Assembly: GCA_023974075.1 (NCBI GenBank)
Contig: CM043797.1
Location: 33,681,023 to 33,745,022, forward strand
Direction: 5' to 3'
Length of the DNA stretch: 64,000 bases
From: Chaenocephalus aceratus
Taxonomy: Eukaryota > Chordata > Actinopteri > Perciformes > Channichthyidae
The position numbers were made by a program, and so were the translations under genes. A model generated the notes under the pieces. It made no database searches. It saw only the letters and a list, made by a program, of their open reading frames with translations, and was not told the origin of the DNA. Shown piece after piece: positions 10,854 through 23,560 of the stretch (its first letter is position 1; each line of letters starts with the position of its first letter).

Positions 10854-11373
10854 CGTAGATATACGGCTACTTCTTCTGAGCCACCGCATACATGGCCTCA
10901 CTGTGGAGCCACTTTACATCAGTGATGGACTCCATCACGTTTATCTCACACATTAGCTGTCTTATTGAATAGACTCACAAGATAGATCAGCAAGCTTGGA
11001 AATGGAAACATGACAGGAAATCCAAGCGCATACTGATAACGGAAATGTTTGTCTAACAATGCAACGATCCAAGTTACAAAATAATTAGTATGACATCATC
11101 GCTACACATAAAATCTGACTTATTTTGGCATAACTTGTCCAATTCTCTGAGACTCAACTGTAGGGACAAACAGGATTGTTGATGGTGTTTCTACAGTAAG
11201 CATCTGCATAATTTATATGTAGGTCCATCTTGCTTCGTGCACATTGCGTTGGTGGTAATGTTTAGGAACAGTTGAAAAGGCCAGCACAATACTTTAATGT
11301 TAGACTTATTCAGTAAAAAAAACTGCTATATTGACAAGATGCGGAAAAAAAGTATACTACGTATGTCAATAGT
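10854..11373. other. Unassigned DNA
   Basis: I see no gene, repeat unit or pairable ends in this stretch. Confidence 0.4.
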
Positions 11374-11616
11374 TTAACCCTCCTGTTGTCTTCGGGTCAA
11401 ATCTGACCGATTTACTACTTTCATCAATCATAACTTTTTTGTTTTAGATTCGATTGCATTAAGGCTTTATGATATCCTAGACATTTGAACATATCAAATT
11501 GCTGATCACCACTCATTGCATTTTAGATGATTTAGTCAACTTTGTAACACCCATGGTGTTCTCGGTCAAAAATGACCGCCATAAAGAAAAGGAATTAGTA
11601 ACCATCCGGATCAGAT

Positions 11617-11618
<2 letters not shown>

Positions 11619-11677
<59 letters not shown>
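11619..11677. repeat. CA microsatellite
   Basis: About 29 CA units, uninterrupted, inside the piggyBac-type element. Confidence 0.95.
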
Positions 11678-11679
<2 letters not shown>

Positions 11680-11927
11680 TGTATACATCACTTCAGTTCA
11701 GGGGACATTGACTTACATGCATTTCCTGGGGACTTATCCTAACCTTAACCATAACCAACACATGCCTAACCCTTAACCTTACCCTAATCCTAAACCTAAC
11801 CAAGTCTTAACCCTACAATTAATGATTCCCCTCATGGGGACCTCCAATTTGTCCCCATAAGGGCGGTGAGTCCCCACACGTGACTGTGTAAACAGATGTA
11901 GGTCCCCACAAGTATAGTAATGCTAGG

Positions 11928-11928
<1 letters not shown>

Positions 11929-12000
<72 letters not shown>
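11929..12000. repeat. CA microsatellite
   Basis: About 36 uninterrupted CA units, the right partner of the CA array at 11619-11677. The pair brackets about 250 bp of cctaac- and ggggac-rich DNA, an arrangement I recognise from other fish loci. Confidence 0.95.
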
Positions 12001-12005
<5 letters not shown>

Positions 12006-12255
12006 GTGTTCAACCCCCCCACATGGATCACACAGGCACACGCAATACATGTTAAGTGTCTATTCTTTGTATATTTACTGCAGTTTTTCATGTATTCCAG
12101 TAGTCTGATACAATATTTACAGTTTGAAAGGGTGTTAAATGAAATGTGGTGATGATTAATGTTTTTTTGTGTTAACGTAATAGCAGTTAAAACAGGACCG
12201 GTCAAATTTGAACACCAAAGTAAGGGGGGGGAAATAAAGACAATAGGAGGGTTAA

Positions 12256-12938
12256 ACAGTCCCTTACTATTGAGGAAAAGCTAGGGCCTTTCATGTTTTA
12301 TTTTTGCTCTCTTCCTATTAAACAACCATCTTACTCGAAATCCTCATTAAGATGGTTTATTTTTATATTAAATCAGACAAAAGTGATATAGAGACGGATG
12401 ATTATCATGCCCAGCATTGTGCAGGTCCTATTGTTATATCTGCCAATGCATGCTATTTCAAGATTCTTTTAGCAGACCAAGCCCTTAATCCCATTGTTAG
12501 CTGCACAAAATCCAATTTGCACCAATTTCATACACTGCTGCTCTGAATTTACACCAATCTACACTATCTACCTTTAGAATTTGAATCAATGTTGCACTTA
12601 CTCTCTTACCTGGTCCTTAAATAAAGTGGTGCTTGCATTTCTATTTTCCATTTCTTTTTCAGCAGTACAATACACAATCTTCACCTTTCACACATGTACT
12701 GTATTTCTGATTATAGACCAAACCTGACACTAAGTGGTAATATTTAATTTGTCAACTCAACATCAACATAAATTAGTCACCCCATGACATTGTCAAAATA
12801 TGGTATCCCACTGCTTTTTTTTACCTATCAAAGCAGCCTTAAAAAAAATCGGATTGAATGTAAGAGCACGGAAAGAGAGGAGGCAAACATTAACACATAA
12901 ATATGATTAAATGCCAGTCACACAGACAAAAAAAAAAG
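12256..12938. other. Unassigned AT-rich DNA
   Basis: I recognise no gene or element between the piggyBac-type element and the solo LTR. Confidence 0.4.
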
Positions 12939-12943
12939 ATATT

Positions 12944-13454
12944 TGTATGGGAATATTTCTGTCTTACTCCTAAGTGTCAAAGAATAATTCTTCCTTACTC
13001 CTAAAATATTTAACCTTATTATGTGTGTTGACATTTACGACCATCCCTGCTTCTAATCTCCCGTAAAGAATGTGTTAATGCAGTCGTATGTTGATACTAG
13101 GTTTTATAGCCTGACCTGGTGGGCACAGGGGGGGTTTACGACTGTGAGAACGCTGGCTTTCTAAGCTCCACAGATGTGAGAGACATCTCCTGTGTCTGCA
13201 GATGTTTACGCCCATCCCCAATATGTGGATTTGACTCTCTGTAAACTAGTTAAAAGGTCTACCAAGATGCGAGGCGGATCAGCATTGACATGACAACCCA
13301 CCCGTGCAGTCAGAACCTTTTGCTGCCGTGACTTGTGATATGAATTCTCCGGCCGTTGACTTGTAATAAACATCATTGTTTGACATCAAAGCTCCAACTC
13401 TCCTCGTGTCTCTCTGAGTCCTGACTCTCCTTTGCTGCAGAAGTTTCCCTTACA
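12944..13454 (+). mobile_element. Solo LTR with 5-bp target duplication
   Basis: It begins tgtatgggaa and ends ttcccttaca, imperfect inverted ends of the TG...CA type. The flanks are the identical pentamer atatt at 12939-12943 and 13455-13459. A polyadenylation signal aataaa lies at 13365-13370, followed by a ctctcctcgtgtctctctga R-U5-like stretch. No internal retroviral or gypsy sequence is present, so it is a solo LTR left by recombination between two LTRs. The family is not identified; ERV or Ty3-type are both possible. Confidence 0.8.
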
Positions 13455-13459
13455 ATATT

Positions 13460-16400
13460 AGCAAACAATTGTTGTTAGAATATAGAAGTGGAAGAGCTGA
13501 TTTCAAATAGATATATTTGGCAGTATCGCTAACAAAAGATGACGTGTATTACCCATTCAAAGAGACCTAATGAGTTTCCTTATTATTGCTGCATGCCACT
13601 TTTTCAACTTGTGCGCACGTATTGATGCTCCTGGAGTTATTCAGAAGAGCGTGTCTTTGTGACATTTCATTATTTGAAAACCAAAAATAATCTGAATATT
13701 CTTTCTGGCATCATTCAGATAATCAGTGCAAGCAACAAGCTTCATTGCTTCCTCTATGAACCGCTGATACTATGACTCCAAATTGCAACATGGAAGTCAA
13801 GTATGAAAGATAAGCTGATGTATGCTTCTCAAATAGAGGGGAAGTAGATGTAAAAACATCTTTAACATTCATTCAGTCATTTGTACAGAGAGGCAACTGC
13901 ATGTTTCAATGTGATGACGCACTGTTTCTGCTTTCATTGATTCATCGAAGAAACTGCTTGTGGATGCAGTCTTGGTCCATTAACTGTGATACTCTTCCAG
14001 GATGCTCCTTGTGTGGCCCGTTATTAAACCCAGTTAACAGCTGCCAAACAGAGATTCTTTGTCCATGACACAATCCCATATCTGAGCACAGCGAGAGCAC
14101 TACGAGACTTTCTGCCATTGTCAGACATCTGCTTTCAAACATTAACAATGCTTCATAGCCTCTAATGGAGTCTCCAGGGTAAACATGTCCATTTTTGAGA
14201 AGTGTTACATTCTAACTCCTTTCCATTTATTCTTTTTACTGTATTTCAGAGAATATCAATGTTTCAATGTCGTTATACATGCATGCTCTTCATGTTGTTG
14301 TGAACAAATCTGTATGTCAGCAAGTCATTCAATGATTGGTTCTAGAATTCTTACTTTAAGCACCCAACAAAAAGGACACATGCCAGGACAAAACCTTTGA
14401 TCATCTATTTGGCTCAGGTTGCATTGGAACAATCAACCAAAATGTGAAGTCAAAACTTTCTCTTGAGTGTGATTGCTGCTTTTCATTTGAGTCAAAGCCT
14501 GTCCTGACAAAGAAATGCAATATTTCAACAGTCAGCCTATATGTGCAATCATCTATATTTCCAGCAGTCCTGCCAGCAGGAAGAAAAAGGAAGTGAAAAT
14601 CAATATTATCATGGCAGTATTGTGTTATCAGAGCGCATGTACTGTATGGAATCACTCCCCACCTTATGGCTTCTTTTATTGCAGGAGCAGCACATGCTGA
14701 ATCTCCCCGCACTAACTAATATGGGATTTTTCTCATTACAGGCTTTGTGATCACAAGACAGAAGCGGCAGCTATAAGTAGAAATGGAAGGAATACAGATG
14801 CAACCCAGCAGATAAGGTGGTGTGATCAATAGCTTCACATTTTAATAAGATTGAACCCCTTGGCAAATTACATTGATTTGGGAAGGAGACGCTGGAAATA
14901 AATGAGTGGACGCAGGGCAATGGTTAGCCCTTTGCATTAATGTTACTCCTCAGCCAACATCAGCAATCAATACAGATTGGTTTTCCTACAAATGTTTCCT
15001 CCTGAATCTTTTTGCTTGTTATATATGGCACCACAAATGCTATCAGGAAGCATATAAACATCCCATGGCCTCGTAAAATGGCGAGTATCTTGAGCATAAT
15101 GCGGTATTTGCATTATTTTTACAACATGCAATTACCCTTGAAAAGCAATGCTTAGTATAGTTTTAATCAAACAAAGTCTGTTAGCAAATCAAAGTCTTCC
15201 AGCTACACCTACAGTAAGTCACTCATGATTAATATTTTCCCATAACATTTATAGGCAAGAGTATAAACGTAACAGATGGGCAGTCGTCGTTCGCTAATGA
15301 GCAGAGAAAACACGGTTTTATGACCTCTTCTGCTTTTCAATACAAAAAAAAAACAGGAAGCACTTTCTAGATGACGGAGGGACACATCAATCAAAGGTGG
15401 TGGATGTATTTTGAGACTAACCTTTAAAGTCACCCTGTTCTCCACAGTTAATTACAGAGCTGGCAAGCTCCAGTAGGGCCAATAATTCTCAAGATCAGGC
15501 CACAGGTCACTGGCTCCAAATACTTGAGCAACTACACTTGATCATCCCTTTATGGCTGGCTCCTTAAGTTGTAGATGAATATGTTACTCAGATGAGACAG
15601 TTTAGATGCAGGATATGGAAGCTAAATACTGGTTACTCAACAATCAAATGAATATAAACACTTGAGTCTCTGAATGCCTTCAATATTTTACAACTCCAAT
15701 TATGTGTGTGGATGGGTTAAAATGTCAGACTTGCGTGTTCATCAAGTGAAGACGTGACACAATGCTGTCTGGCTTTTTTTAAATTCCAAGTCTGACCATC
15801 AGTTATTAATATACTTTCTTTACAGAGTGTCGAAAGTTAGTCAAAGTCATTTCTTGCATACAAATGACCCGGTGAGACATGTTGACAGATTGAAGTCAAG
15901 GAGTCAGACAGAAGATGTGCATCAAACTATTTTCCTCTCCATTTATGTGTTACTAATGAATCTATACTTGATGAGTCTTTAATTAAAACTGCAATACTTT
16001 ATACTTGTCAATACTATATTCATCTGCCTCCATGTTTCCTGCTACTCACAACTACCATAATACTTTGTTGAACAATAATGCACCCTAGTCTGTTACTGTA
16101 TCTAATGTTATGCCTATCTTTTGATTATATGTGGTATAAAATCCCATCTTAATAAAATATAAGTTTTCAAGGGTGTAAAATCCCCTAGTCCTTGACAAGA
16201 CAAGATACAACATTTAGACAACACATAAACCTCGGTGGAACACTGGCTCTGTTTATAGTCTTCCCCTGAAAGCACCTTTGAGTGCAGTGGTGCCATAAAC
16301 AATGACCATTATTTGAACGCTAAGAAAGGATGGCATGGAAAAAGCAATGTCTCTCAGTGGTTTTGCGCACTTGGCTCATTTATTAATTTATTTCAGTATG

Positions 16401-16865
16401 GAAGAAAGCCCTGGGGAGAAGAATGTTTTAAAAATCCATGATTAATGAAACATTAATCATGAATTTTGTAGAGGAACAGGAAGAGTTGTCACTCTCTATT
16501 TGGGCACATTAGAAGTTGGATGGAAGGAGGAGACAGGCAAAGGGAATAAGGGCGGCAGATCGTGTGGTGGAAGAGGATGATTTGGGGATGGATGTCAAGG
16601 AATAAGAGGAGGGAGGGGGAACAGAAAATGAACATGATGGGGAAAGCTCTTTGGTATTCAGAAGATGTTGACATAGCAAGAATGCTTCAGTGTAGGCCTT
16701 TATTCTAAGCCCAATGGGCAGTAATATTGAGGGCATAAAGGGAAACAAAAGAGCCAGCTTTACTTGTGCAACACAAACGATGATACTTAAAGAATAGTTT
16801 ATGTTGGTACAGTTAGAAGGAAAATACTAATAATACTAATATGAATGTGTTAATTGATTAACTTA
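13460..16865. other. Unassigned DNA, low repeat content
   Basis: This is 3.4 kb of AT-rich sequence with short ORFs lacking recognisable domains. No microsatellite, inverted ends or LTR was found. It could be intronic or intergenic host DNA. Confidence 0.4.
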
Positions 16866-16869
16866 ACCC

Positions 16870-17400
16870 TTAGAAGCACAAGTGACTGTCCCAAAGATCT
16901 CCGCTATTCTGAGACCCTCACAGTATTCCAGTCCCTTTTCAAAACTCATCTCTTCTCCTCTTGTCTACTCATAGCCCCCCCCCCCCCATATCAATCCATG
17001 CCAGTTGATCAAGTTTGATAGTCCTATACCCCCCACCAGTGTTGTAGTCAAGTCACCAATTCACGAGTCCAAGTCACTCTCGAGTCACCACTCTTCAAGT
17101 CCAAGTCCGAGTCACCAAGGGAGAGTCAGAGTCGAGTCCGAGTCATCATTACCTGATGTGTTCGAGTCCGAGTCCAAGTCCGAGTCACCTAAGAAGAGTC
17201 CAAGTCAAGTCCGAGTCACAAGTCTTCATGTATTCATCTTCGTGGATATATGTGTTGAAATGTAGCTGCTCCTCTACATTGCTTTTATCCTGTCATGTTC
17301 TACTAATCTGTCTATTGAACTGCTGTGAAGCGAGTTTGGCTACAATTCTTGTAATAGGTGCTATACAAATATAAAGCTTATTACTAATATTATTAGTATT
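16870..17400 (+). mobile_element. L2-type LINE 3' end, interrupted by a hAT fragment
   Basis: The frame near 16898-16970 reads DLRYSETLTVFQSLFKTHLF, the very C-terminus typical of L2-clade ORF2. After an interruption (about 17035-17235) the 3' tail resumes near 17320 with gaagcgagtttggctacaat and ggtgctatacaaatataaag, ending in an attatt-rich array. Only the last few hundred bases of the LINE are present, the usual result of 5' truncation. Confidence 0.7.
17035..17235. mobile_element. hAT subterminal fragment rich in gagtc / aagtc
   Basis: The stretch repeats cgagtccaagtc-type motifs, matching the subterminal sequence of the complete hAT at 52589-53748. It starts with gtgttgtagtcaagtcacc. 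No target duplication was found, so this is a piece or a strongly diverged copy inserted in the L2 tail. Confidence 0.55.
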
Positions 17401-17577
17401 ATTGTATATAAATAAACTCTATTTAAAATGAGTTACCTTTTAGAGAAGTGATTATATTTGTATGCCAATATTTTCCTATGGTAAAGTTTTCGTTTTGCAC
17501 TTTTATTTTGATAGTAATAAGATCGGGACTCTTATTTTGAAGGAACCAGTTCAATCGGTTTACTAATAAAGATTTAG

Positions 17578-18681
17578 ACTGCGGTCGGATAATCCAAAAA
17601 TCAGCTCCTAAATTCTAACCCCATCTCCTATTCCTTTACCTCTGAGTGAAACGTCACGGGGTTAAGGGATAGTGGATAGGAGAATTCAAAAGGACTTAGG
17701 AGAAGAGACTGCGGTACTTTAGAGAATCCGACTGCACTTTCACTATCCGACGTGTTTATGATGCGCCAGCGGACGTCATGAATGTGCGTCTGCTGCTATG
17801 GGGAAACTATGGAAACTACAGTTTTCTACAGCGGACTACAACATGGATGTTTAATAAGAAGGAGGGACTACTGTAAACTCATCTAGAGACTCTGCACCGT
17901 GCTCTGATGCTGTTGCTTTGCTTTATGAACGTGGACAACAGAGAAACATATTCTTCATGACCAAAGTTGGAATTGAAATAAAAAAGGAAAGTGAAACTTA
18001 TGCTCGTCTCCCTCTCCCTCCGGTCCACACTAATACCAATGATCCCAATATGATTGTATGAACTATGAAAATATCTTAAAATCAATACAAATGTATTTAT
18101 TTTAAACGTTAGTCCTTAACATCTATCACTGTGTATATCACCATTAAAACATCTTTTAAAAGTTGAACAAACCCCACACAGCTCAGTAAAGACTGTGAAA
18201 TGTTGACTTTATTTGATCATTTCAGTCAAAACTAACGTTCATATTTCTCTTTTTGATTATAATACTGATGAACGTTCAGAACAAAGCACTTTGGCAACTT
18301 ACCACCTATGTTTTAAAATGCTTAATAAGCACCGTAACTTTCATGATATAATTTCTCGGTCATAATCGGTTGTTTCCGTGAACGGCCGACTGTTGAGTGA
18401 CGGCAAATGCTGCGGCTGCAATGCATTGTGGGGCAGCATTTTCTCCTCTCCTTTCGGTAAGGGAGGTCCAGTGGTTCCTAAGCTAAAGGAGGTTATAAAG
18501 AAAGCTTGAAACCTCCTTTCCTTTCATTTAGAGAATTGGAACGGCACTTATCATGGCTGCCACTGAGGGACTTCCGGGTCATTTCACTCCGTGAGGAAGG
18601 TTCCTAAGCTAAATGGACTATTGGAACGCAACCAGGGTTAGAATTTAGGAGCTGATTTTTGGATTATCGGAACGCAACCCA
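17578..18681. mobile_element. DNA transposon with about 40-bp inverted ends
   Basis: The left end (gcggtcggataatcc, aaaaatcagctcctaaattc, taacccc) reappears reverse-complemented at about 18629-18675. A second inner inverted motif, cctaagctaa, occurs near 18476 and 18602. There is no transposase frame. I could not find a convincing target duplication, so the superfamily stays open; Harbinger-like is my best guess. Confidence 0.65.
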
Positions 18682-18689
18682 GGACTCGA

Positions 18690-19310
18690 GTACTCCATCT
18701 CTGCCCCCCACCATAACCTTCCCTTCCCTTATATTGTAAAGCGATCTTGTAGTGTATATGCAGAATTATTTCAATTTAAAATAGTTTTAAATGCTCACAC
18801 ACATACCTGACTCGTGCTGTATTTTCCTCTTGTTTCTTTTTAATTGTTCTGTTCCGAAGCACCTGATGAATGCTTTCTCTTTGACAGCGCCATCATCAAC
18901 AGACAACGCACATTTGAATCTGCCAATCAGATCAATATATTGCTGGAGTGGGGGGGGCCTCCCCGAAATTTGTGAGATTGATTGGTGATGATCACTGACA
19001 CGTAATTTGTCCAATGAGAACGTTAACACGTTTTAGAGAGTTATAACAAAATATTTGTTTAGCGAAGACGGAGGTCAGCCACTGTCAGCCGGAAGTGGCG
19101 CATTCAATTACTGTTTGGGCTTACTGCTGTGGATGGGCTGCATTCCACTCCAAATAGCCGGTTGGCCGTAACCAGAATCCAAACGCAAGCTGTTTTATGG
19201 ATTCTCATTTAATTTCCAAGAATATCTCAGTACTGGGTTATTTCCAATTTCAAAATAAACATGTATATTAAACAAATATAAATAATAAGTAAGTATATTA
19301 TAGTACATTC
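18690..19310. other. Unassigned DNA
   Basis: An 80-codon minus ORF at 18787-19029 (with GRPPPLQQYIDLIG) has no family I recognise. It could be an old coding relic or chance. Confidence 0.3.
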
Positions 19311-19317
19311 AAGAATG

Positions 19318-19425
19318 AAAAAAAAATATATATATATATTTATATGCGTGCATAATGCATATATATAAATATGCATATATATATACACACATATATATAT
19401 ATATATATATGCATATATGCATGTG
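19318..19425. repeat. AT-rich (TA)n tract with gcatatatgc palindromes
   Basis: Alternating ta / at runs broken by tgcatatatgc-type palindromes, able to extrude as a cruciform. Nearby (19670-19830) the motif tgcaatatatt recurs several times in both orientations. Confidence 0.8.
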
Positions 19426-21295
19426 TGTGTCTGTAGGCCTATATATATAACAGTATATTATTTTCAATGGAGTATTTGTACTTTTTTAATATATACCATC
19501 AAAAATATGTTCATATATAAAGTGGGTAACTAACTATACAAAACGAAGTGAGATAACTGTTTATGAATATCTGTTCAACTTTATGTAAACTTGTGTAACT
19601 CATGAAAGATAAATGAGTGTTTCAATAAAACTATTACATATAAAAATGTATAGTGCAGTTTTTGTTTTCATTGCAATATATTTTGTATATGTATCAATAT
19701 ATAGCCATACATGGTCCATGCATATATTGCAATATATTTAAAAGTATAAGGACTACTTTCCCATATGGAAATGTATGATCCAGTATATTGTATCATATTT
19801 ACCAATATATTACAATATATTTTCGTTTGATAAGGGGAAGGTATTAGCGTTAAATACAATAATAATCTGTGAATTTTCATGATTAATCACAAGTTTTAAA
19901 ACTGGTATCTGCCTGTATTTCAGGGGGAGATTGAACAAAAGGCTCACTTAAGGAGAAGAAGCATGAGCAGAGATTTTAAGGATACAATGTAAACAGCGGC
20001 AAGCTTTGGAACAAACTCCCCCTCCGGCAAAAACAAGAAATGCCCAGATAAATTTAAGAAGAGCCTTATCCAGTCAGTGCTATAAATGTAGTTGGTTCCA
20101 TTTGCTCTGCTTGCTTTGCCTTTTAACTGCCGTGTGATTCATGGCAAACTGGTTGGTATTACAGGTGCAAGTTTGGGTACAACCTGGTAATGTGATTGTT
20201 TTGGGTTTGTTTTAAGATTTCCAGATTAACCACAAGCATTTAAGCATTAACTTTCACATCCCAAAATGAAATACAATGTCACAATCTATTAAGCAAATCA
20301 ACTTGCTCTTTACATCAACATAACACACCACTTGATATCTCTTGTGTCACCTTCTCACCAAAACAAATTCATTTCAGCATCCATGCCTTTGTGCTGTGTG
20401 TGTAATATTTCCTCCCATGTGCATGCAAATCATGAGGCTTATGGAACTACAATAGCACTTGTCAATATTTGTGCCAGGTACAACAATCCCCTCTTGCCTA
20501 ACCTTCTGCTGAATGCTAAGTGCCCAAATCGAAATGAGAGACAGCAAAAACAGGAGACTTTTCAACAGTGATGCCTTTGAGCCACACATTTCTATGTAGA
20601 ATAGATGGGTAGGGATGGGTGGATTGGAGGGATACAATGAAATAAACATGGCAGCTGCTTCTGTTGTGAACTTCCAGTGATTTCACAGCTCTTGGAATTT
20701 GACAGTGGCGGCACCATTGAGTGACTGCTGATAACAGCGGTGGGGGCTTTGAATGAACAACAAAACTTAGCAGTGTTAACGCTGCATACTAATTCAGCCT
20801 GCAGACACTCTGTTAGATGTGACTTCCTGAGGGCTGGATGGAGATGATGCACTTGTTATTACCCTGTTAGACCGAAATGCAGTATACTCACAGGGATAAT
20901 TGTATACACAGTCAAGGCAATATAATATAAACACATGCATTTATTAATGTACTATATGTATCTACAATATAATAGGTCTGAGAGACAGCACTGTGAGTTA
21001 CCAAAACAATATTATATACATAAATAGAAATGTACGGAAATTATTTTATTTAAGGCTATTGCTAATAAAACGCATACTGTGGGTAAACTGGCATGTAACT
21101 TAATTGGACACCAGCTTTAACTTGTCGCAGATTGTTCCATAGGGAGGATTTATCTGCTTTATATGAAGTACTTTCATGAATTTACTCACAATTTCTGCAC
21201 CACTTTTACACATAAGTGCACACATACAGTACTATGGTTATCTTAAAACAAGTGAGACAATAGTGGGTTGATTAATACCTAATGTCACATAGTAT
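19426..21295. other. Unassigned DNA
   Basis: About 1.9 kb with no recognisable gene. The only structure noted is the tgcaatatatt cluster at 19670-19830. Confidence 0.35.
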
Positions 21296-21299
21296 GGCT

Positions 21300-22150
21300 C
21301 GTTTGAAATAACAAGCAGTATAGATATATCTAAACCCATAATCCTGGAAGTTTTAGCCACAATGCACGTCGGGATATGGTGTTTATGCGATATGAAATCG
21401 TAAAACATTCAAAAAATTAAAATAATAATACTTTATTCCGAGTGTTCTTGCTTTTCTCTTTGGAAGTCATCACATAACGACATTGTAATACACGGTTCAG
21501 CTGCATTAAATATTACACATCTGCCGTAGTTCTTTATTTATAGAGCCCTGGTGAGAAGACCTTTTGACAAACTGTAAGAAATGCCGCCGAAATTGAATAT
21601 GTAACGTGAATCATAAATATATCAGCAATTAAACAACATCTTCCATTTATTTTCACACAATACATCTCCTTGCAGTATCAACACTAATTCGGCTGACTTA
21701 TATATTTGATCCAATTGGTAGATAGGCTATATTTACACCATAACGGTGCACAGCTGATAGAAAGGGACTTGTAGTTTTTAAAGATATTACTGATTTACTG
21801 AACTACCTTTCCAACTCCTCATGCAGTTGACTGTTACAGGTCTATACAGGTTCATGGTACAATTCATAAGCTTCACATCGAGAGACTGAAACTGTATTTT
21901 TCTTTACAGTTCTGTTTTAATTTCACAATAAAGTTAATAGTAATATTATGTTTGATATTATTATGTTTTATTAACCAGACCACTGTTTGTTTGACCCGCA
22001 CCGCCTAGTGGTTAAAGCACGTTATTGAATTTAGTTGTTGAGTAAGTTATATTTGATGAAAACATTTAAATATTAAGAGTAGCCTACATACAAAGGGGAA
22101 AGTAGAAGGACAATGATATAAATAAAGAATATAAAATATCAAGAAGATAC
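21300..22150. repeat. Repeat family X, copy 1 (left part)
   Basis: It shares long blocks with other places in the window. The block around 21600-21710 (atatatcagcaattaaacaa, then gtatcaacactaattcggct) matches the core of the foldback element at about 34240-34330. The block at 21995-22140 (gcaccgcctagtggttaaag) matches 53790-53925. This is dispersed DNA-transposon material without coding content. Confidence 0.6.
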
Positions 22151-22389
22151 TGTAGTGATCTCTACACTAAAACAGCTAGTGGAGGACATCCAAAGATATT
22201 AATAGGAGGATGTGCAAAACAAACAAACTAAGGCTTTATTTAAACATTAAAGAATACTTTAAGTTAAGGTCTGACAAAGTACTTAACGTCTAATATATTG
22301 CATCGTTTATTTTGGCACTTGACAATCACCTGCATTTTACTCAGGTGTAACTAAAGTCTGATTTAAGGGTTGTTCATATTTCACATCAT

Positions 22390-22552
22390 TAATCAGAATC
22401 TGCAAAGTAACAAAAATACATGTAGTGGAGTAAAAATACCAGGTTAACCTCTGAATTGTAGTGGAGTAGAACAAAGTAGTACATGCTGCTGTAACAAAAA
22501 CATTTCCCAACTTGGGATCAATAAAGTATATCTTATCTTATCTTATCTTAAG
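22390..22552 (+). repeat. Repeat fragment ending in a tctta array
   Basis: A gtagtggagtaaaa-type hAT-like subterminal segment is followed by ttgggatcaataaagtat and four tctta units, the tail type seen on the minus strand at the 3' end of the LINE at 43855-46386. Confidence 0.5.
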
Positions 22553-22859
22553 ATGATCGATGGCTACTGCCATATTTGCAAAATGTGCCTCTGAACCTTG
22601 ACAAGTGCATGTTTCAGGCTTATCAATTAACAACAGGAGGGGTCACAGACATAAGACTAGCTGTTAAATAAAGCTATTCTGACCTTAGCTGTCATGGTGG
22701 TATATATTAATGCTGCCCATTATGGGCACAAGCAATTTTCACCCATTTATTAATTATATGTTTTAAATGTGATAACACCAATGTGTTTCGTATCCCCTAA
22801 ACCTCCAGGGGTGTAAACAGTTGTAAACTGGCAACTTCTAATTGTGGGAAATACGAAAA

Positions 22860-23560
22860 CGTCTTTTAAAACTACAATTCCCAGTAGAGACGTGCCATAG
22901 AACATGTTGCGAAACACACAATAGCCAGCATGTGTAGTTCTGGGGGGGAGGGCTGGACTGGACCTGTCCGAGTCCAGTTTTGGATAGTCTGCCGTGGTTC
23001 CATTCCATTTCAAAGAGCTATTTGACGCTCGGCGTAACCTTGTCGCACTGCCACTCCAACATCCAATCACAGAGCTTGAGGACTAATCACGGGGTTTTTA
23101 AAGCAAGGCGGATGTTCTACACAATTTAAACCAATCAATATTGTGTAATTAACAAGGATAAACTGTTGTTTTTTAGTCGATGAGTAATGCAGATATCACG
23201 GTGTAATCATTTGACAGTGTGGGGAATGCTTACGGTTTTATTATGATAACTTCGAGACCGGAAATACTGTTTTCACCCACGCTAACTTTACATGGAAGCT
23301 GCCCCATAGACAGTACACGTTCTCCTGGCGAGACGTCAAATTATCTTCGTAATATCTATCAAACTATATATCCTACACATCCACTGGACGTAGATTATAA
23401 AAGTACAATAAACACACAAAAGCATTTTAATGGCCAAACTATTCCACAATTTAGGATTTTCCAGAGAGGGTTATTTGTGAATAAACGACCCTCCGTAGCG
23501 TTTGCAATCAACGGGAGCATGTTGTTTCTTACACGACCACTAGAGGTGCTACACTTTAAA
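22860..23560. repeat. Repeat family X, copy 1 (right part)
   Basis: The stretch 23050-23200 (catccaatcacagagcttg, then attaacaaggataaactg and gatgagtaatgcagatatca) matches, reverse-complemented, the region 51780-52030 with about one difference every six to eight bases. It continues through a cgaccactagaggtgctaca motif. No coding region is recognised. Confidence 0.6.

Larger units (their letters stand above)
11378..12251. mobile_element. Non-autonomous piggyBac-type element (TTAA flanks)
   Basis: TTAA lies at 11374-11377 and 12252-12255. The ends ccctcctgttgtc and gacaataggaggg are 13-bp inverted repeats with one mismatch. A second inner pair is visible: ggtcaaatctgaccg near 11395 and accggtcaaatttg near 12200. 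It carries no transposase. Internally it holds two CA arrays flanking a degenerate cctaac-rich segment. Confidence 0.85.

Noticed and set aside
11730..11820. cctaac-rich stretch as an interstitial telomere
   Set aside because: Units vary in length and sequence and lack a regular ttaggg or ccctaa array. It is part of a dispersed fish repeat within the piggyBac-type element.
11929..12205. Long Cys-Val / Val-Cys minus-strand ORFs
   Set aside because: Translation of the CA array.
18787..19029. Possible host exon on the minus strand
   Set aside because: No recognisable domain, no convincing splice sites, and no neighbouring exon. Listed only as unassigned sequence.
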